Part shown: piece by piece, positions 11,171 through 21,607 of the stretch
Numbering within the stretch: the stretch's first letter is position 1
Layout of the letters: each line of letters starts with the position of its first letter
NCBI RefSeq assembly: GCF_001641265.1
Contig: NW_020167532.1
Span: 930,001 to 994,000, forward strand
Direction of reading: 5' to 3'
Length of the DNA stretch: 64,000 nucleotides
DNA from: Pseudogymnoascus destructans
Taxonomy: Eukaryota; Ascomycota; Leotiomycetes; Thelebolales; Thelebolaceae
The notes under the pieces: generated by a model
What the model saw: only the letters and a program-made list of their open reading frames with translations
What the model was told of the DNA's origin: nothing
Database searches by the model: none
Translations under genes and position numbers: made by a program

Positions 11171-12115
11171 CCACCCCACTAACACCACCACCCCAACGCT
11201 AATTTACAGTCAACCCGAGCCCGCCATTACGACGTCAGAGACTTGCCATGTAATCTCCTTGGAGGTTGTTCCGAGACACCAAGTTTCTGATAACTGACTT
11301 CCGAACTGACATTGTGGTGCCAGAGTAGCCGCAATCACTGCCGTGATGGTCAAGGCAGACCAGTGCTGTAACTTTCACGGCAAGCTGTCCCAATCCGTGA
11401 CCCCGGATCCGTGCCCCAGTGATTGATCGGCTACAGACTCATCTCCATTGCCCTGCACCCCATAAACGCCCCCTACAACACATTGACCTCTAACGTTGTT
11501 ATAACCTCACATCACCAACAGACTCAACAAACTCAATCTACCAAAACTCTACCAAAATATCTACCAAAAATCTACCAAAAATCCTAGCGTAGATCACCAT
11601 CTCATCCTGACTCCAACAGAGGCCCACTTCGCTCAGCCCTCGCCCCGTCCAACATCAGTCTTACCCCTGCATGTGATATATCCTGTGTGGTTCCCGAAAG
11701 TGGCTTCGAAAACCAGCAGACAGCTTCTACAAGATCAAAGCGTTTGTTCCTTAGGACAAGGATGCTATGATAGGGATATACAGCCTTCGAACGCTGCGCA
11801 TGAAGAGAAAACAGTGGTCTAGGCTCCCCTTGCCCTAGATCCAACAGTGCCATTGTTGGAGATCAGGGGGCCGGCCTGTGTTGGATATGGGCATGATGCC
11901 ATGCCGTGGTGTGGTAATACCGCATTACTTCCGCCATCGCGGATATTAGGCGGGGCGGAAATTGCGTTGGGTGTGAAGAGAACTCGTCACTTGCATGAGG
12001 AACAAGCGCCTGGGATTGTGATTGATAGTTGTTCCTGCGTATGGTAGCTACAGATACGACGGCGATTGCCATACTCTCCAATAGCCACCTAGAATTACCG
12101 CCTTCACCGCGATCG

Positions 12116-12169
12116 GCTATGTTGCCGCTATCGATATTGTAGAAACAATATCGATAGCGGCAACATAGC
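12116..12169. repeat. Perfect 25-bp hairpin, 4-nt loop
   Basis: The left arm at 12116-12140 starts GCTATGTTGCCGC and the right arm at 12145-12169 is its exact reverse complement. The loop is AGAA. No gene or transposon end is evident around it. It lies about 360 bp upstream of the REEP/Yop1-like gene. Confidence 0.95.
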
Positions 12170-12459
12170 TTTAGATTTGAGATTTCAGAGTTCATGTGGA
12201 GTTTCATTTCACTGACAGACGCCCCATCCCCACACAAAGCGACGATAAAGGGTTTGGATAAGGATTAAGAACCACTTTAAGTTACCTCCCAAGGTCACGC
12301 GTCAGTCCATGTTCGCTTATGTAAGCCGCATCGACTGCCGCGATGCAAACAACCACCATCGTCGTCATCCTCCATAGCTTCCCCTCGTACTTCCCCTCGT
12401 ACCACTTCTTTTTACTACTAGAATATTCAGCGTACGCCCTCGTAGATATACACTTCTAC

Positions 12460-12466
12460 TATAAAT
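12460..12466 (+). promoter_or_regulatory. TATA-box candidate of the REEP/Yop1-like gene
   Basis: TATAAAT lies 67 bp upstream of the start codon. An ATG at 12472 opens an 8-codon frame ending at 12495. Whether that frame is in the transcript depends on the start site. Confidence 0.45.
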
Positions 12467-12532
12467 CACCCATGAACAGCAGCTCCGTTCTCTAGACCGG
12501 CACAGCTTTCTCGCTGTCTTCTCGCCGCAGCC

Positions 12533-13681
12533 ATGTTTGACGTCTTTGCCATGCTCTTATCGTACGCCCCCCCCCTTACCCCACACCTCACCACCTCACC
12601 ACCTCCCCGCTACAACCACTGCCTGCTCTCCACACTCTCCATACTAATAACCCTTCCAGGTCCATCGCCACCTTCCTCTTCCCCGTCTTTGCCTCCTACA
12701 AAGCTCTCAACGCTTCCGATCCCGCTCTCCTCAAGCCATGGCTCATGTACTGGGTTGTCCTTGCATGCGGCCTGCTCGCTGAATCGTGGCTCTACTTCAT
12801 CCTATACTGGTGTGTCCCCCTTTCCACCCCACCTCACCCAGACACATCCGCTAACCCCTCCACCCAGGATCCCCTTCTACGCCTGGTTCCGCCTTTTCTT
12901 CCTCCTCTACCTCATCGCGCCACAAACCCAAGGCGCACGCCTCATCTACGAAACCCACCTACACCCCTTCCTGCGTACCCACGAACTCGCCATCGACGAC
13001 TTCATAGCCACAACCCACCACCGCCTCCGCACCTCCTTCTGGATGTACCTCCGCCGCGCCTTCAACCTCGCCAAGTCGCAGCTCCTCGGCCTCCCAACCC
13101 AGCAAGAACCCCCTCCACCCCCGCCTGCACAGCGCTCCTACACCGCCTCCCTCCTCGAGCGCTTTAACCTTCCCAGCGCGCGCCCGGCATTCGCAGCTGC
13201 GGCGGGGGGAGGCTGGTCCGCCGCCGACATATCGGGACTGCTCGCCAACGCGGTGAGTGCCGCGACGTCATCGTCCCCGTCGGTGCAGGCGACCAATCTG
13301 GTACCGGAGTCCATCCAGGGCCCCGAGCGCGCGTCCTTCATAAGCGCCCAACGCGAGCGCCTCATGTTTCTGCTTTCGGCGCTGGATCGCGAGGCAACGG
13401 CTTCCCCTTCTGAGGAGGCGGGGAGGGGTATGCCAGGTGGGCTGCTTGGGGGGGACGGGGAGGTGCCGAGGAGGGTGAGCGAGGCGGCGTTGAGTGAGCT
13501 TGGTAAGAGTAGGATTGAGGGCGATTTTGAGACGATTGATCCGTTGGAGGGGATTGGTGAGGCCGGTGCGGGTGGGAGGAAAGTGCCGGGGACTTGGATG
13601 CCTTGGGCGTGGGGAGGGAGCCCAGCAACGGAGGGGGAGGCGAGAAGCGCAGGGGTTAATAAAGGGGACAAGGGGCTATGA
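12533..13681 (+). CDS. TB2/DP1/HVA22 (REEP/Yop1-like) membrane protein
   Basis: Exons 12533-12561, 12660-12809 and 12868-13681 join in frame to 330 residues. Intron 1 (98 nt) has a TACTAATAAC branch point and intron 2 (58 nt) a GCTAAC branch point. Exon 2 gives FPVFASYKALNASDPALLKPWLMYW plus a second hydrophobic stretch, and exon 3 continues IPFYAWFRLFFLLYLIAPQTQG. Together they form the family's two hairpin membrane segments (about residues 10-90). The family shapes tubular endoplasmic reticulum by inserting hairpins in the membrane. The C-terminal two thirds (about 150-330) are Ala/Pro/Ser-rich, probably cytosolic, and longer than in Yop1 itself (about 180 aa), so this is likely a second, extended family member. 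The start is supported by the short first exon, MFDVFAMLLS, which reads into the membrane segment. Confidence 0.85.
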   Translation: MFDVFAMLLSYAPPLTPHLTTSPPPRYNHCLLSTLSILITLPGPSPPSSSPSLPPTKLSTLPIPLSSSHGSCTGLSLHAACSLNRGSTSSYTGVSPFPPHLTQTHPLTPPPRIPFYAWFRLFFLLYLIAPQTQGARLIYETHLHPFLRTHELAIDDFIATTHHRLRTSFWMYLRRAFNLAKSQLLGLPTQQEPPPPPPAQRSYTASLLERFNLPSARPAFAAAAGGGWSAADISGLLANAVSAATSSSPSVQATNLVPESIQGPERASFISAQRERLMFLLSALDREATASPSEEAGRGMPGGLLGGDGEVPRRVSEAALSELGKSRIEGDFETIDPLEGIGEAGAGGRKVPGTWMPWAWGGSPATEGEARSAGVNKGDKGL

Positions 13682-14376
13682 GTTATGAGTGTCATTTGTT
13701 TTTGGGAACGAGACTGGGGAGTTTTGGCTCCAGCACTGTAACGTGTTGCCATCTATTTGATGGTTGACCGTGTGTTGGCTCATCGGGTCGACAGAGTTGG
13801 CTTGTGTAGACCTTAGAGGCAGAGTTCGGGCTTGGGAACCTTCCTGTATGTGTATGTTTGTTGGCGTTTTTATGGTTTACGAGCATGGGGGCAGGGAAGG
13901 CCCGCACTCTCATTAAGGCTGCATTGGTTGGGTTGGTTTGGATTATTGGGGGGGTAATGAAACTGTCTCTGTATATATAACGGATCTAGGAATCCAAGGC
14001 AGCCCGGTATTTGAAATACACTGTGTGCGTAATCTAGAGTTTATCTATGCCAGGAAATCACATCAATTTGTGTAAGTAATATTGAGAAAACGAACATCAT
14101 GACGAATAAACGAGAACATTGCTTGATTTGTTAATCGAGCTACATACTCTACATCTCCCACATCCCAATATCCACCTCACTCGTTGCCTTCTTCAATCGG
14201 ACCCTTCGCCACCAAAAACACCCGCCCATCATTAAGTCACCTCTAACACCCACCTCATCACATCCCGTTGTCCCAACGACGCTTACATCATGCAGACAGT
14301 CATATCATAACAGGTATCGTAAACAAAGCCAAACAGCCAGCCACACAAAACCAAAGCCAATCCGCCCCCCCTGCAC
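13682..14376. other. Intergenic region between convergent genes
   Basis: 3' flanks of the REEP-like gene (plus) and the Hos4-like gene (minus). No repeat, RNA gene or reading frame that I can support. Confidence 0.5.
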
Positions 14377-17300
14377 TCACAGAACCCCATTCGCGCCAAC
14401 TCCATTCGTGACCATCGCCCCGTTCTCCTTCTTCGGCGCCTCGCCCTCGCTCTTCTCGGCCTCCACATACCCATTCGCCCCCTCCTTCGCTGCCTGCCCA
14501 TTAACCTCTCCATCTTCCAAATCCTGCTGCTTCGCAAGATCTTCATACTCCGGGTCCCCCCTCTTCATCTTTACGAACCCAGCCCGAGGAACTCTCGTCG
14601 ATGGAAACGGCGTCGCTCCCACCACCGCCGTCTTGGCACCCGCCTCGCTCACAAGATCCCCATTAGCATACGACTTCGTGCCTGGTGTAAAACCCAGGTA
14701 CGATTCGCAATCAGGGTCGTGCGTCCACTTGGCAGGCACGGCCAGGCGGCCCAGCCAACTCTCATCGGGGAGCGCCTCGTGGTACTGGACATCGAGCTGG
14801 AGGTTGCGCAGATGCGGGATTGACGGTGCGATGAACATCAGGTCGGCGACCTTGACGAAGAAGAGCTCGAGGCCGAGGAAGAGCGGCATGGTGGCTTTGC
14901 GCATGGCGTCGGCTGCCGTGGGGGACAGGCTCTGGAAGGGGTTCGCGGCCAGTTGGGGGTTGTAGGGACGCAGGTCCGCGCGCACCATCGAGTACATATC
15001 GCTCTCAACGCGCCAGAGGCCCTGTTTGGCGAGGAGTGATGCAGAGACGCGCTCCCATGCTGTGTCTAGATAGGTGTTAGTAAAGACACGGGCTATAGGA
15101 GTGGCGGTGCGACTTACATCGGCTAAGTTGGAGGTCCTTCTCGCCGAGGAGGAGTGCGACTTGCGTGTTTAGCAGCCACTGCTCTCTGCCATCCGGCTCG
15201 CCGGTTGCCTCGGGCACGATCGTATCATAGCGGACGCCCTGCATGAGCTTGAACTTCACAGCAACCTCTGGCGTTGCGGGTTGGGCCAAACCATCGAACC
15301 AGCGCAGCAAAGGAGGCAATCTTGCAAGGCGCGCCGCCTCCTTCTCTTTCATAATACGGAGGCGCTCCGCTCGCTGTTCAGCAATATGGGCAGCCCGTCT
15401 GCGTTCTGCTTCCTCCCGCTGAATGCGCTGCTGCTCTTCAAACCTGTGCTTTCTTTCCTCATCAGCACGACGCTGCGCCTCGGCTTTTTCCCGCCTCTGC
15501 TGCTCCTGGAGCTCGGCCTCCTCTTTCGCTCTCCTAGCGTCCTCTTCCGCTCGCTTAGCTTGCTCTTCCCGTTTGCGCTTCTCTGCCGCTTCACGAGCTA
15601 CACGAGCCTCTTCTACCTGTCGCTTTGCTTCCTCGGCGCGTTCCTTCTCGATACGGTCGTCTTCCTCCTTCTTGATCTTCACCTCTCGTTCTGTCTTCTC
15701 TCGTTTTACCTTCTCTTGCTCTGCTTTCTCTCGTTCTGCCTTTTGTCGCTCTGCCTTTTCTCGCTCTGCCTTTTCACGCTCTGCCTTTTCACGCTCTGCC
15801 TTTTCACGCTCTGCCTTTTCACGCTCTGCCTTTTCTCGCTCTGCCTTCTCTCGTTCCGCTTCAATTGCTTCCCTTGCTTCCCTTGCTTCCTTCTGGGCCT
15901 TCTTCTTAGCGAGCGCTGCAGACTCTTCGGCGAAAGCGGTCTTCTGATCGGCCTCTTGGCTTGATCTGGCGCTTGGCACACCCTCAGTGGGACGAGGTCT
16001 GGCCTCTTTGTGAGAAGATTTTTCGCCAGAAAGCGCTGGCTTGCCGGGCAGCTTCTGGTGTTTTTTACGGTTAGGATCAGGCCTTTGTTCCTTTGAGGAG
16101 CTAGGTTTCTGCATTGATGAATCTGATCTAGGTGGGATTGGCTTGCGATGATTAGGAGATGTGCCTCGTACACTTTCGGAACGGCGTAGCCCCTTTGATT
16201 CTGACTCGAGACGCCTACGCTTATTTGAAGCTTCTTGCGATTCAGATGGAGGTGTTGAGCTTGTCCTCGGTCTCTTGGCTGGAGACTGTGCACTGGTTGC
16301 TGACATGCGGTCGGTCGACTTTTCCCGTTTAGCGGATCTCGACCGCTCCGTCGCAGAATCTGAGGCGGCCTTCGAGTCTGAGCGCTGTAGGTTTTTCTTT
16401 CTCCCAGCTGCATTTAACTTGTCGTCATCGGCGCCAGCTGAGGTAGCCCCAGGCGGAGACGTTATCGAGACGCTTGATTTTTGCTTCTCGCGTCCGCCCT
16501 TCAAATCCCTCCCGGATATCAGCTTACGCCTGGGTTTTGCTGGTTCTGATTCGGATGGGCTGACAGTTCGATCGAGCTCTGATCTCTTTCTCTCCCGAGA
16601 AGGCGACGGGATGGATTCTCGATCAAGACCCTCACCACCTTCCTTAGAACGACTGGCGCCTTTTTTACCTGGAGAACCCAATCGATCCCGTCTGTGGTCA
16701 ACCCCATTATCCCCGGCCTCATGCTTTTCCTTGCTTGCGTTTGGTCTATCAGATGCATCCGATGGCTTCTTCCTGTAAGACCTAGACGGTTGATTGTTGG
16801 AGGAGTGACTAGAGCGGCCAGTGCGTGCTGGCGACTTGTAGTTATCAAAAGCACCTTTCAGGACCTTCTCCTCTTCCTCCCAAAGGGGCCCAGCACGTTC
16901 CTTGGCGATCTCATAGTAGGTTCGGCCGCGGTAAGTTCTTGTAGGGTCGAATCTGCCATCATCAATATTTGCAAGTAGCAGCTCAATGACCTTGATGTTC
17001 TCGCCGCCAATTGCCGCAAGGATTGGCGTTGAGAACTCCCAGGACCCAGGGATAGGAGACGGATCGGGGTTCGCATTGCCGACTGCCAGTAGGATCTGCA
17101 GGACTTCATCGTGGCCGCCCTTGGCTGCTGCGATCAAAGATTCAGCATCATCGAGACCTTCTTCGAGAACTGAAGCTACCAAGCCCACAGTTTGAAGGTC
17201 GCCCTTGGCTGCTGCAGTTCTGAGAGTGGTGACAGTGAGTGGTGTGTAAAGCTGGTGCTGGCCGGTCCTATTCGATCTGCCGTGGCTCATGGTCCTTCGA

Positions 17301-18940
17301 TTCCTGGAGTCACTGGTTTCGGCTTGCGGAGTCTGGCTGGTGGCTGAGGGGCGGGCTTGTGCATATGTCGATCGGGCCGCTAAAAGAGCTTCCCGTATTG
17401 CATCGGCGTCCTCATCGTCTTTATTGATTTTCGTAATAGGTTCCTCACCCAACTTATTTCGTGCACGGGGATCCACACCAGCACCAAGAAGAAGTTTGAT
17501 TACTTTCAAGTGGCCATTCTCTACAGCATCCAAAAGAGGCGAGTCTCCAAGATCGTTCTTGCAGTGTATGTTGCAGCCATTCTGAAGTAACATTTTGACA
17601 ATGTCTTCGTGGCCGTTCAAGCTTGCACATTGTAAAGGCGTGTTCCTAGCTGCATCTGGTTGGTCGAGGTCCTCTGGGTATTCTGCAAGAAGGTGCTTTG
17701 CCTTGTCGTAGTCACCGTCTTCACAGGCATCCGTGAGCGGCGTACGTCCATATCTATCTGGCCTTCTCCGATGCGGGGGCATCTTTGCCGAGTGAGCTAA
17801 ATCCCCCGTTGGAGGTGTCCCAAGATTGCATGTTCTCGAGCGTCGTGGGTATGGCGATTCGCCAGTTGATGATGCGTCAGATTGATAGTCGATAGAATGG
17901 TCTTTGGTTGTGCGTAGTGGAGCTGGAATAGCTTTCTTTTTGTGGCTTAAGCCATTCGCAGCAGATGTGTTGTTATGCCTTGTAGGTGAAGGAGACTCCG
18001 TTCGGTGATGTTGAGGTGTACCGTCTGTGGCGGAATTTTTGCTGTGTTTACCAGAATTATTCGCATTAGAGTTTCGCCTCTTATGTGAGCGACGGTTGTC
18101 CTTATCACGTTCAGATCCCGACTCATTGTTTACCTGCTCTGAGTGTCTCTTCTCCTTTCGTGGCACGCTTGGTGACTGGGACCTGGACCTTACCAGCTCA
18201 GAGCCCGTTCTCTTGGGAGGACCTGGCAATGATCGAGCAGCAGGAGACGTAGGAACAGAGCTTAATCCGCTGGAATTCCCCGTATGGTTATCATCAGGTC
18301 TGATAGCGCTGCCATGTTTCGACCGTTTTCTCTTTCCCAAAAGGGAAGCTGCGCCTTCATTCCAGGTTTGACCTTCCTCAGCTTTCACGTCTACTTGGGC
18401 GATGTGAGTATCTTTGTCAGTGTCAACATCAATATCCATATTGATGTCGCCCCCATTTTCGTTTGTCTTGTCTTCGAGCTTGATCTTTCGCTTCTTTCGA
18501 AGCTTCGAGGGCGAGTAGCCATCGGCTCCAGGCAGCACCACCGTCTCCGCTTCCGAGTCGCTACCCGAAGCAGGAGTTGCGTCGCCCTCGTTTTCTACAT
18601 TCGGAGTCGACACTTGCGCCTGCGCTGGTACTGGCAGAGGAGGAGGTGATGATTTGATTCCTATTGGAGTTGCGCTTTCTGTCGTGTCTGGCGCATCGAC
18701 TCCTGGAGGCGACTTGGTGGGTTCGACGGGCTCCATCGTCGCCACATCTGGATCTGTCGCAGTATGGATCTGATTTATATTGTCGGCCCCCGCCTCCCCC
18801 TCTGCATCTTTAGTGCCCGTCACTTCGACGTTTGGGCCAATGCTTGAGACCGGGGCAGGACCCTCGATCAACAACCAAGGCTTCGTGGTCGTTTGGCGTT
18901 GGGAGGTTGTCCCAGTGTCGCAAACGTCGTCGGCCACCAC
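14377..18940 (-). CDS. hos4: Ankyrin-repeat protein, Hos4-like (Set3 complex)
   Basis: Exons 18940-15118 and 15065-14377 give 1,503 residues. The single 52-nt intron has a GTAAGT donor and a TAG acceptor, and splicing joins SRY to TAWERVSASLLAKQGLWRVE. Residues 1-380 are disordered and basic/acidic. An ankyrin block at about 385-505 starts GRTPLTDACEDGDYDKAKHL, with repeats NTPLQCASLNGHEDIVKMLL and DSPLLDAVENGHLKVIKLLL. A degenerate ankyrin block follows at about 560-700. Residues of about 1000-1215 form a very charged coil with the repeat EREKA. The C-terminal region (1220-1503) is conserved-looking. In yeast, Hos4 is the ankyrin subunit of the Set3 histone deacetylase complex, which acts in the nucleus. 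The assignment rests on architecture and the ankyrin sequence. Another large fungal ankyrin protein cannot be excluded. Confidence 0.75.
15735..15862 (-). repeat. In-gene tandem repeat coding (EREKA)n
   Basis: A 15-bp unit repeated about eight times within the Hos4-like gene encodes AEREK pentapeptides, extending a predicted single long helix. Copies are nearly identical in DNA sequence, so the number is expected to vary between strains. Confidence 0.85.
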
Positions 18941-19466
18941 GATGGATGCCGAAACACAGACAATGTGGTCGCTGAAGGCCCTTGGAGTTTGTGCACTTCT
19001 ACTATAATCGAATACAAGATGCCTCCGTTGTAGGTCGTCGACTCATTGGAAGCTCCTCATTGAAGACATTGGAGGCGATTGGCTTCGAGGCCTGTGATTG
19101 GCGGCGGTAGTTGGAGTACGGTGACCTGTTCCGTGTATTATGGCACTTTATGGCTCAGAGACAACACTTCCTCACGGCACAGGAATCTACTATATACAAA
19201 TGCAATATTGACGTTAGTACCGAATAATTACTAGGCGTTCTAACGAACCCGCGCGGGCGTGGCGGCCTAAAGCTTGACGGTTGACGCAAACCTTATTGTC
19301 TGTTGGCCACAGTAGCTTCAACCAGTAACAGATTCACAATCATCGGCGTCGCTCTTTGTGCTAGCTTCCCAATAAACTAGCTCCGCTGAGGCGGCATGCT
19401 GTGTCAATCTATCACTTCTTCCCCACACTACAGATCTCTCCTTGATTGATCTATCACCTTTTTGCT
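18941..19466. promoter_or_regulatory. Shared divergent promoter of hos4 and alkbh6
   Basis: A 526-bp gap separates divergently transcribed genes and contains no coding frame. Four CCAAT boxes cluster on the hos4 side. Confidence 0.6.
19045..19101 (-). promoter_or_regulatory. Cluster of four CCAAT boxes upstream of hos4
   Basis: ATTGG occurs at 19045-19049, 19068-19072, 19078-19082 and 19097-19101, i.e. CCAAT on the hos4 strand, 105-161 bp before its start codon. This is the usual distance for the fungal HAP/CBC complex. Binding is inferred, not shown. Confidence 0.5.
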
Positions 19467-20275
19467 ATGAGCTCACTCAACTCTCCTCTAACTGGTCTCC
19501 CAATCAGCCTTGAAGAGGCAACAGTCAAGTCTCTACCCGGCGCAGTGTGCTATGTTACTGATTTCATAACCAAAGCAGAAGAAGCTGCCATTCTTGAGAA
19601 AGTGAGTATGATATTAAGAGTTACCCGAAGGCCACCACTGATCATTCGAAGATAGCAACAGCTCCGAAGCCTCGATGGAAGACGCTCACTCATCGACGAC
19701 TGCAGACATGGCCGTCCGATCTGGCAAACAACACTCTACTGGAGTCTCCCCTGCCATCATGGCTCATCACCCCGATAATTCCACGAATCCTCTCTCTACC
19801 AGTGAATGCCGATGATCCAAGCCTGAATATGTTCTCCGATAGCCCTCACAAAGCACCGAATCACGTATTAATCAACGAATACCGTCCAGGACAAGGCATC
19901 ATGCCACACAAAGACGGCTCTGCCTATCATCCCGTTGTTTGCACTGTTAGCCTGGGCGCAAGTCTCTGTCTTGACATCTACGGTAGCAATGAGCATGGCG
20001 GCACTGAGAGCGGGCCACGGTGGAAGATCCTACAGGAGCCGAGGAGTTTGTTAATCACAGCGGGGGAGATGTACACAAATTATCTGCACGGAATTGCCGA
20101 TGTGACAGCGGACACAAATCTTAATTCTGAGACGGTTGCGAACTGGGATCTGCTAGGGCATCCAGACCTTCTGAAAGACGGCGTAAACGAACGACAAACT
20201 CGTACGAGCCTCACATATCGGGATGTGCTGAAGGTGTCAAAGCTGGGCCGTAGGTTGTTTGGCACAAAGGCTTGA
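19467..20275 (+). CDS. alkbh6: ALKBH6-like Fe(II)/2-oxoglutarate dioxygenase
   Basis: Exons 19467-19601 and 19652-20275 give 252 residues. The intron is 50 nt (GTGAGT donor, AAG acceptor). Choosing the AAG at 19649-19651 rather than the TAG three bases later keeps the family sequence ILEKIATAPKPRWKTLTHRR. The iron site is HKD in MPHKDGSAYHPVV plus the distal His in NYLHGIADVT. The 2-oxoglutarate-binding arginines are in RQTRTSLTYRDV. AlkB-family enzymes oxidatively remove alkyl groups from nucleic acids. The substrate of ALKBH6 is not firmly settled. Length matches the family. The 3' end is 101 bp from the convergent reductase gene. Confidence 0.88.
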
Positions 20276-20376
20276 TCTCTTCAGATATCAGTTTCGCGAC
20301 TGAGCAGCATACCCTTCCATCCAGGTCTCTTGTGTGTGTATATGGCATCCGAAGTCATTGCCTATATGTCGTGCAC

Positions 20377-21354
20377 TCAATAAACGTAGGGGAAGATTCT
20401 CCATCTACCGTCAATGCTCTTCGCTCCAAACTTCTCGCTGTACCATGCTCTAGTGGACTCCGCGGTGATGCCCAAGTTGATAGCCTCGAAGAAGACCACG
20501 GTAGCAATGGTTTTATTCAAAGGTTGACCTGGGGGTGCTCCGGCGATTGCGAGTCCAAGGTATATCACACATTCGCTCGTATAATGCGGCGAGATGATGC
20601 CACGGAATAATCCTTCCTCGGGCAGAGAGTACTTCTTAAGACTTGCGAGATAGGTGTGGCACGTGTTCTGGGCTATTGAGCCGAGGAGGAAGAGAGGCAC
20701 GCCGATGACAGTCTTGACGGAAGGCTGAATCATGATGGCCAAAGATTGGAATGAGATGTCATTGGCAAGTATAGAAGCTTTTACAATCAGCAAATAAATA
20801 TTATGGGGCAGACAGGCGTCTTTCTTACGTATTCCTTCTACCCAGACAACCACTCCCATAGCCAAATAAAAAACAAGTCCAAGTAAATATGCCGCAGCGC
20901 CCATTTTGGATGTAGTCGGCTTAGTGAGGGTAATGCATTCATACAATCTGCGGCAGCCTTGGATGGCCATGAGTGCCCAAACTAGAACCACCTGATCGAT
21001 CGCCATGGACGGCTCATTGACAGAGTTGTCTAAGTGCAGCTCTGCTAGGAATCTGAAAACAAATCCCTTGCAGGCAACCTGTATCGCCCAGAATACGGAC
21101 GACGCCACTGAGGCTATGTAGAAGTGAGTAAACCACGAGTGAGGTACACCAAATGATGCCAGCAAGTCCATCAACTGTGACAATCGACTGTTGGACTCGG
21201 GCTCCTCGATAGGCTTGCCATGCTCGTCCTTCTCTTTGGTGGCTCGGGCGCCATATTTCAAGAATCGCTGTTGCAAAGACGGCACAACGTTGAATGACAC
21301 AAGCAGTGTAGACGCAAGAAGATAGAAATTTCGCAAAACCTGTACGGGATCCAT
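20377..21354 (-). CDS. dfg10: Polyprenol reductase (DFG10/SRD5A3 family)
   Basis: The unspliced frame encodes 325 residues. The protein is very hydrophobic, with six or so membrane segments. It ends with the steroid 5-alpha-reductase C-terminal signature: SPHYTSECVIYLGLAI, a C-terminal helix region, then RAWYSEKFG and GRWRIFPYVY at the end. This family reduces polyprenol to dolichol in the ER for protein N-glycosylation. A 51-nt stretch at 20828-20778 has a GTAAGA donor, a CTGAT branch-like site and an AG end, and its length is a multiple of three. It may be an intron whose removal leaves the frame intact (308 residues), and the charged segment it encodes (RKKDACLPHN) is atypical for the position. 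The start is the first ATG, giving MDPVQVLRNFYLLAST. Confidence 0.85.
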   Translation of the reverse strand: MDPVQVLRNFYLLASTLLVSFNVVPSLQQRFLKYGARATKEKDEHGKPIEEPESNSRLSQLMDLLASFGVPHSWFTHFYIASVASSVFWAIQVACKGFVFRFLAELHLDNSVNEPSMAIDQVVLVWALMAIQGCRRLYECITLTKPTTSKMGAAAYLLGLVFYLAMGVVVWVEGIRKKDACLPHNIYLLIVKASILANDISFQSLAIMIQPSVKTVIGVPLFLLGSIAQNTCHTYLASLKKYSLPEEGLFRGIISPHYTSECVIYLGLAIAGAPPGQPLNKTIATVVFFEAINLGITAESTRAWYSEKFGAKSIDGRWRIFPYVY

Positions 21355-21607
21355 CTTTGCGCGTTAGAGCACCTCTGGCACATTCATCAATTTGTTCGGT
21401 CGTGTTTGATAAACATGCCAGGCGGCCTTATATATTTACGGTCGGAGCGGCAAATATTTGATCCGTACCCATTCTTGAATTTATTTCCCCGCCACAACCC
21501 AAACTGCCATATCTGCATTTGATACCAGTTTGCGCAACGACAACACCGTGGGAAACCACGAAACAACTTTAGCAAGGGGGCATTTGACAAGAGATACAAC
21601 AGCAATC
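21355..21607. promoter_or_regulatory. Bidirectional promoter dfg10 / rbg1
   Basis: Only 253 bp separate the two start codons of divergent genes, so regulatory sequences must be shared or overlap. No clear TATA box was identified. Confidence 0.5.

Larger units (their letters stand above)
7210..12532. other. 5.3-kb gene-free region rich in tandem repeats
   Basis: I find no supportable gene. Nearly every long reading frame here lies in a minisatellite and repeats a short peptide. At least seven tandem arrays and one long perfect hairpin are listed separately. Sequence between arrays (for example 9190-10200 and 11170-12110) looks unique but non-coding to me. Confidence 0.6.

Noticed and set aside
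13138..13752. A 204-codon frame opposite to the REEP-like gene
   Set aside because: Antisense shadow of a GC-rich Ala/Ser-coding region without a domain.
15281..15964. A 227-codon Leu/Phe/Cys-rich plus-strand frame that looks like a membrane protein
   Set aside because: It is the antisense of the Glu/Lys/Arg repeat of the Hos4-like gene. The hydrophobic look is a reverse-complement artefact.
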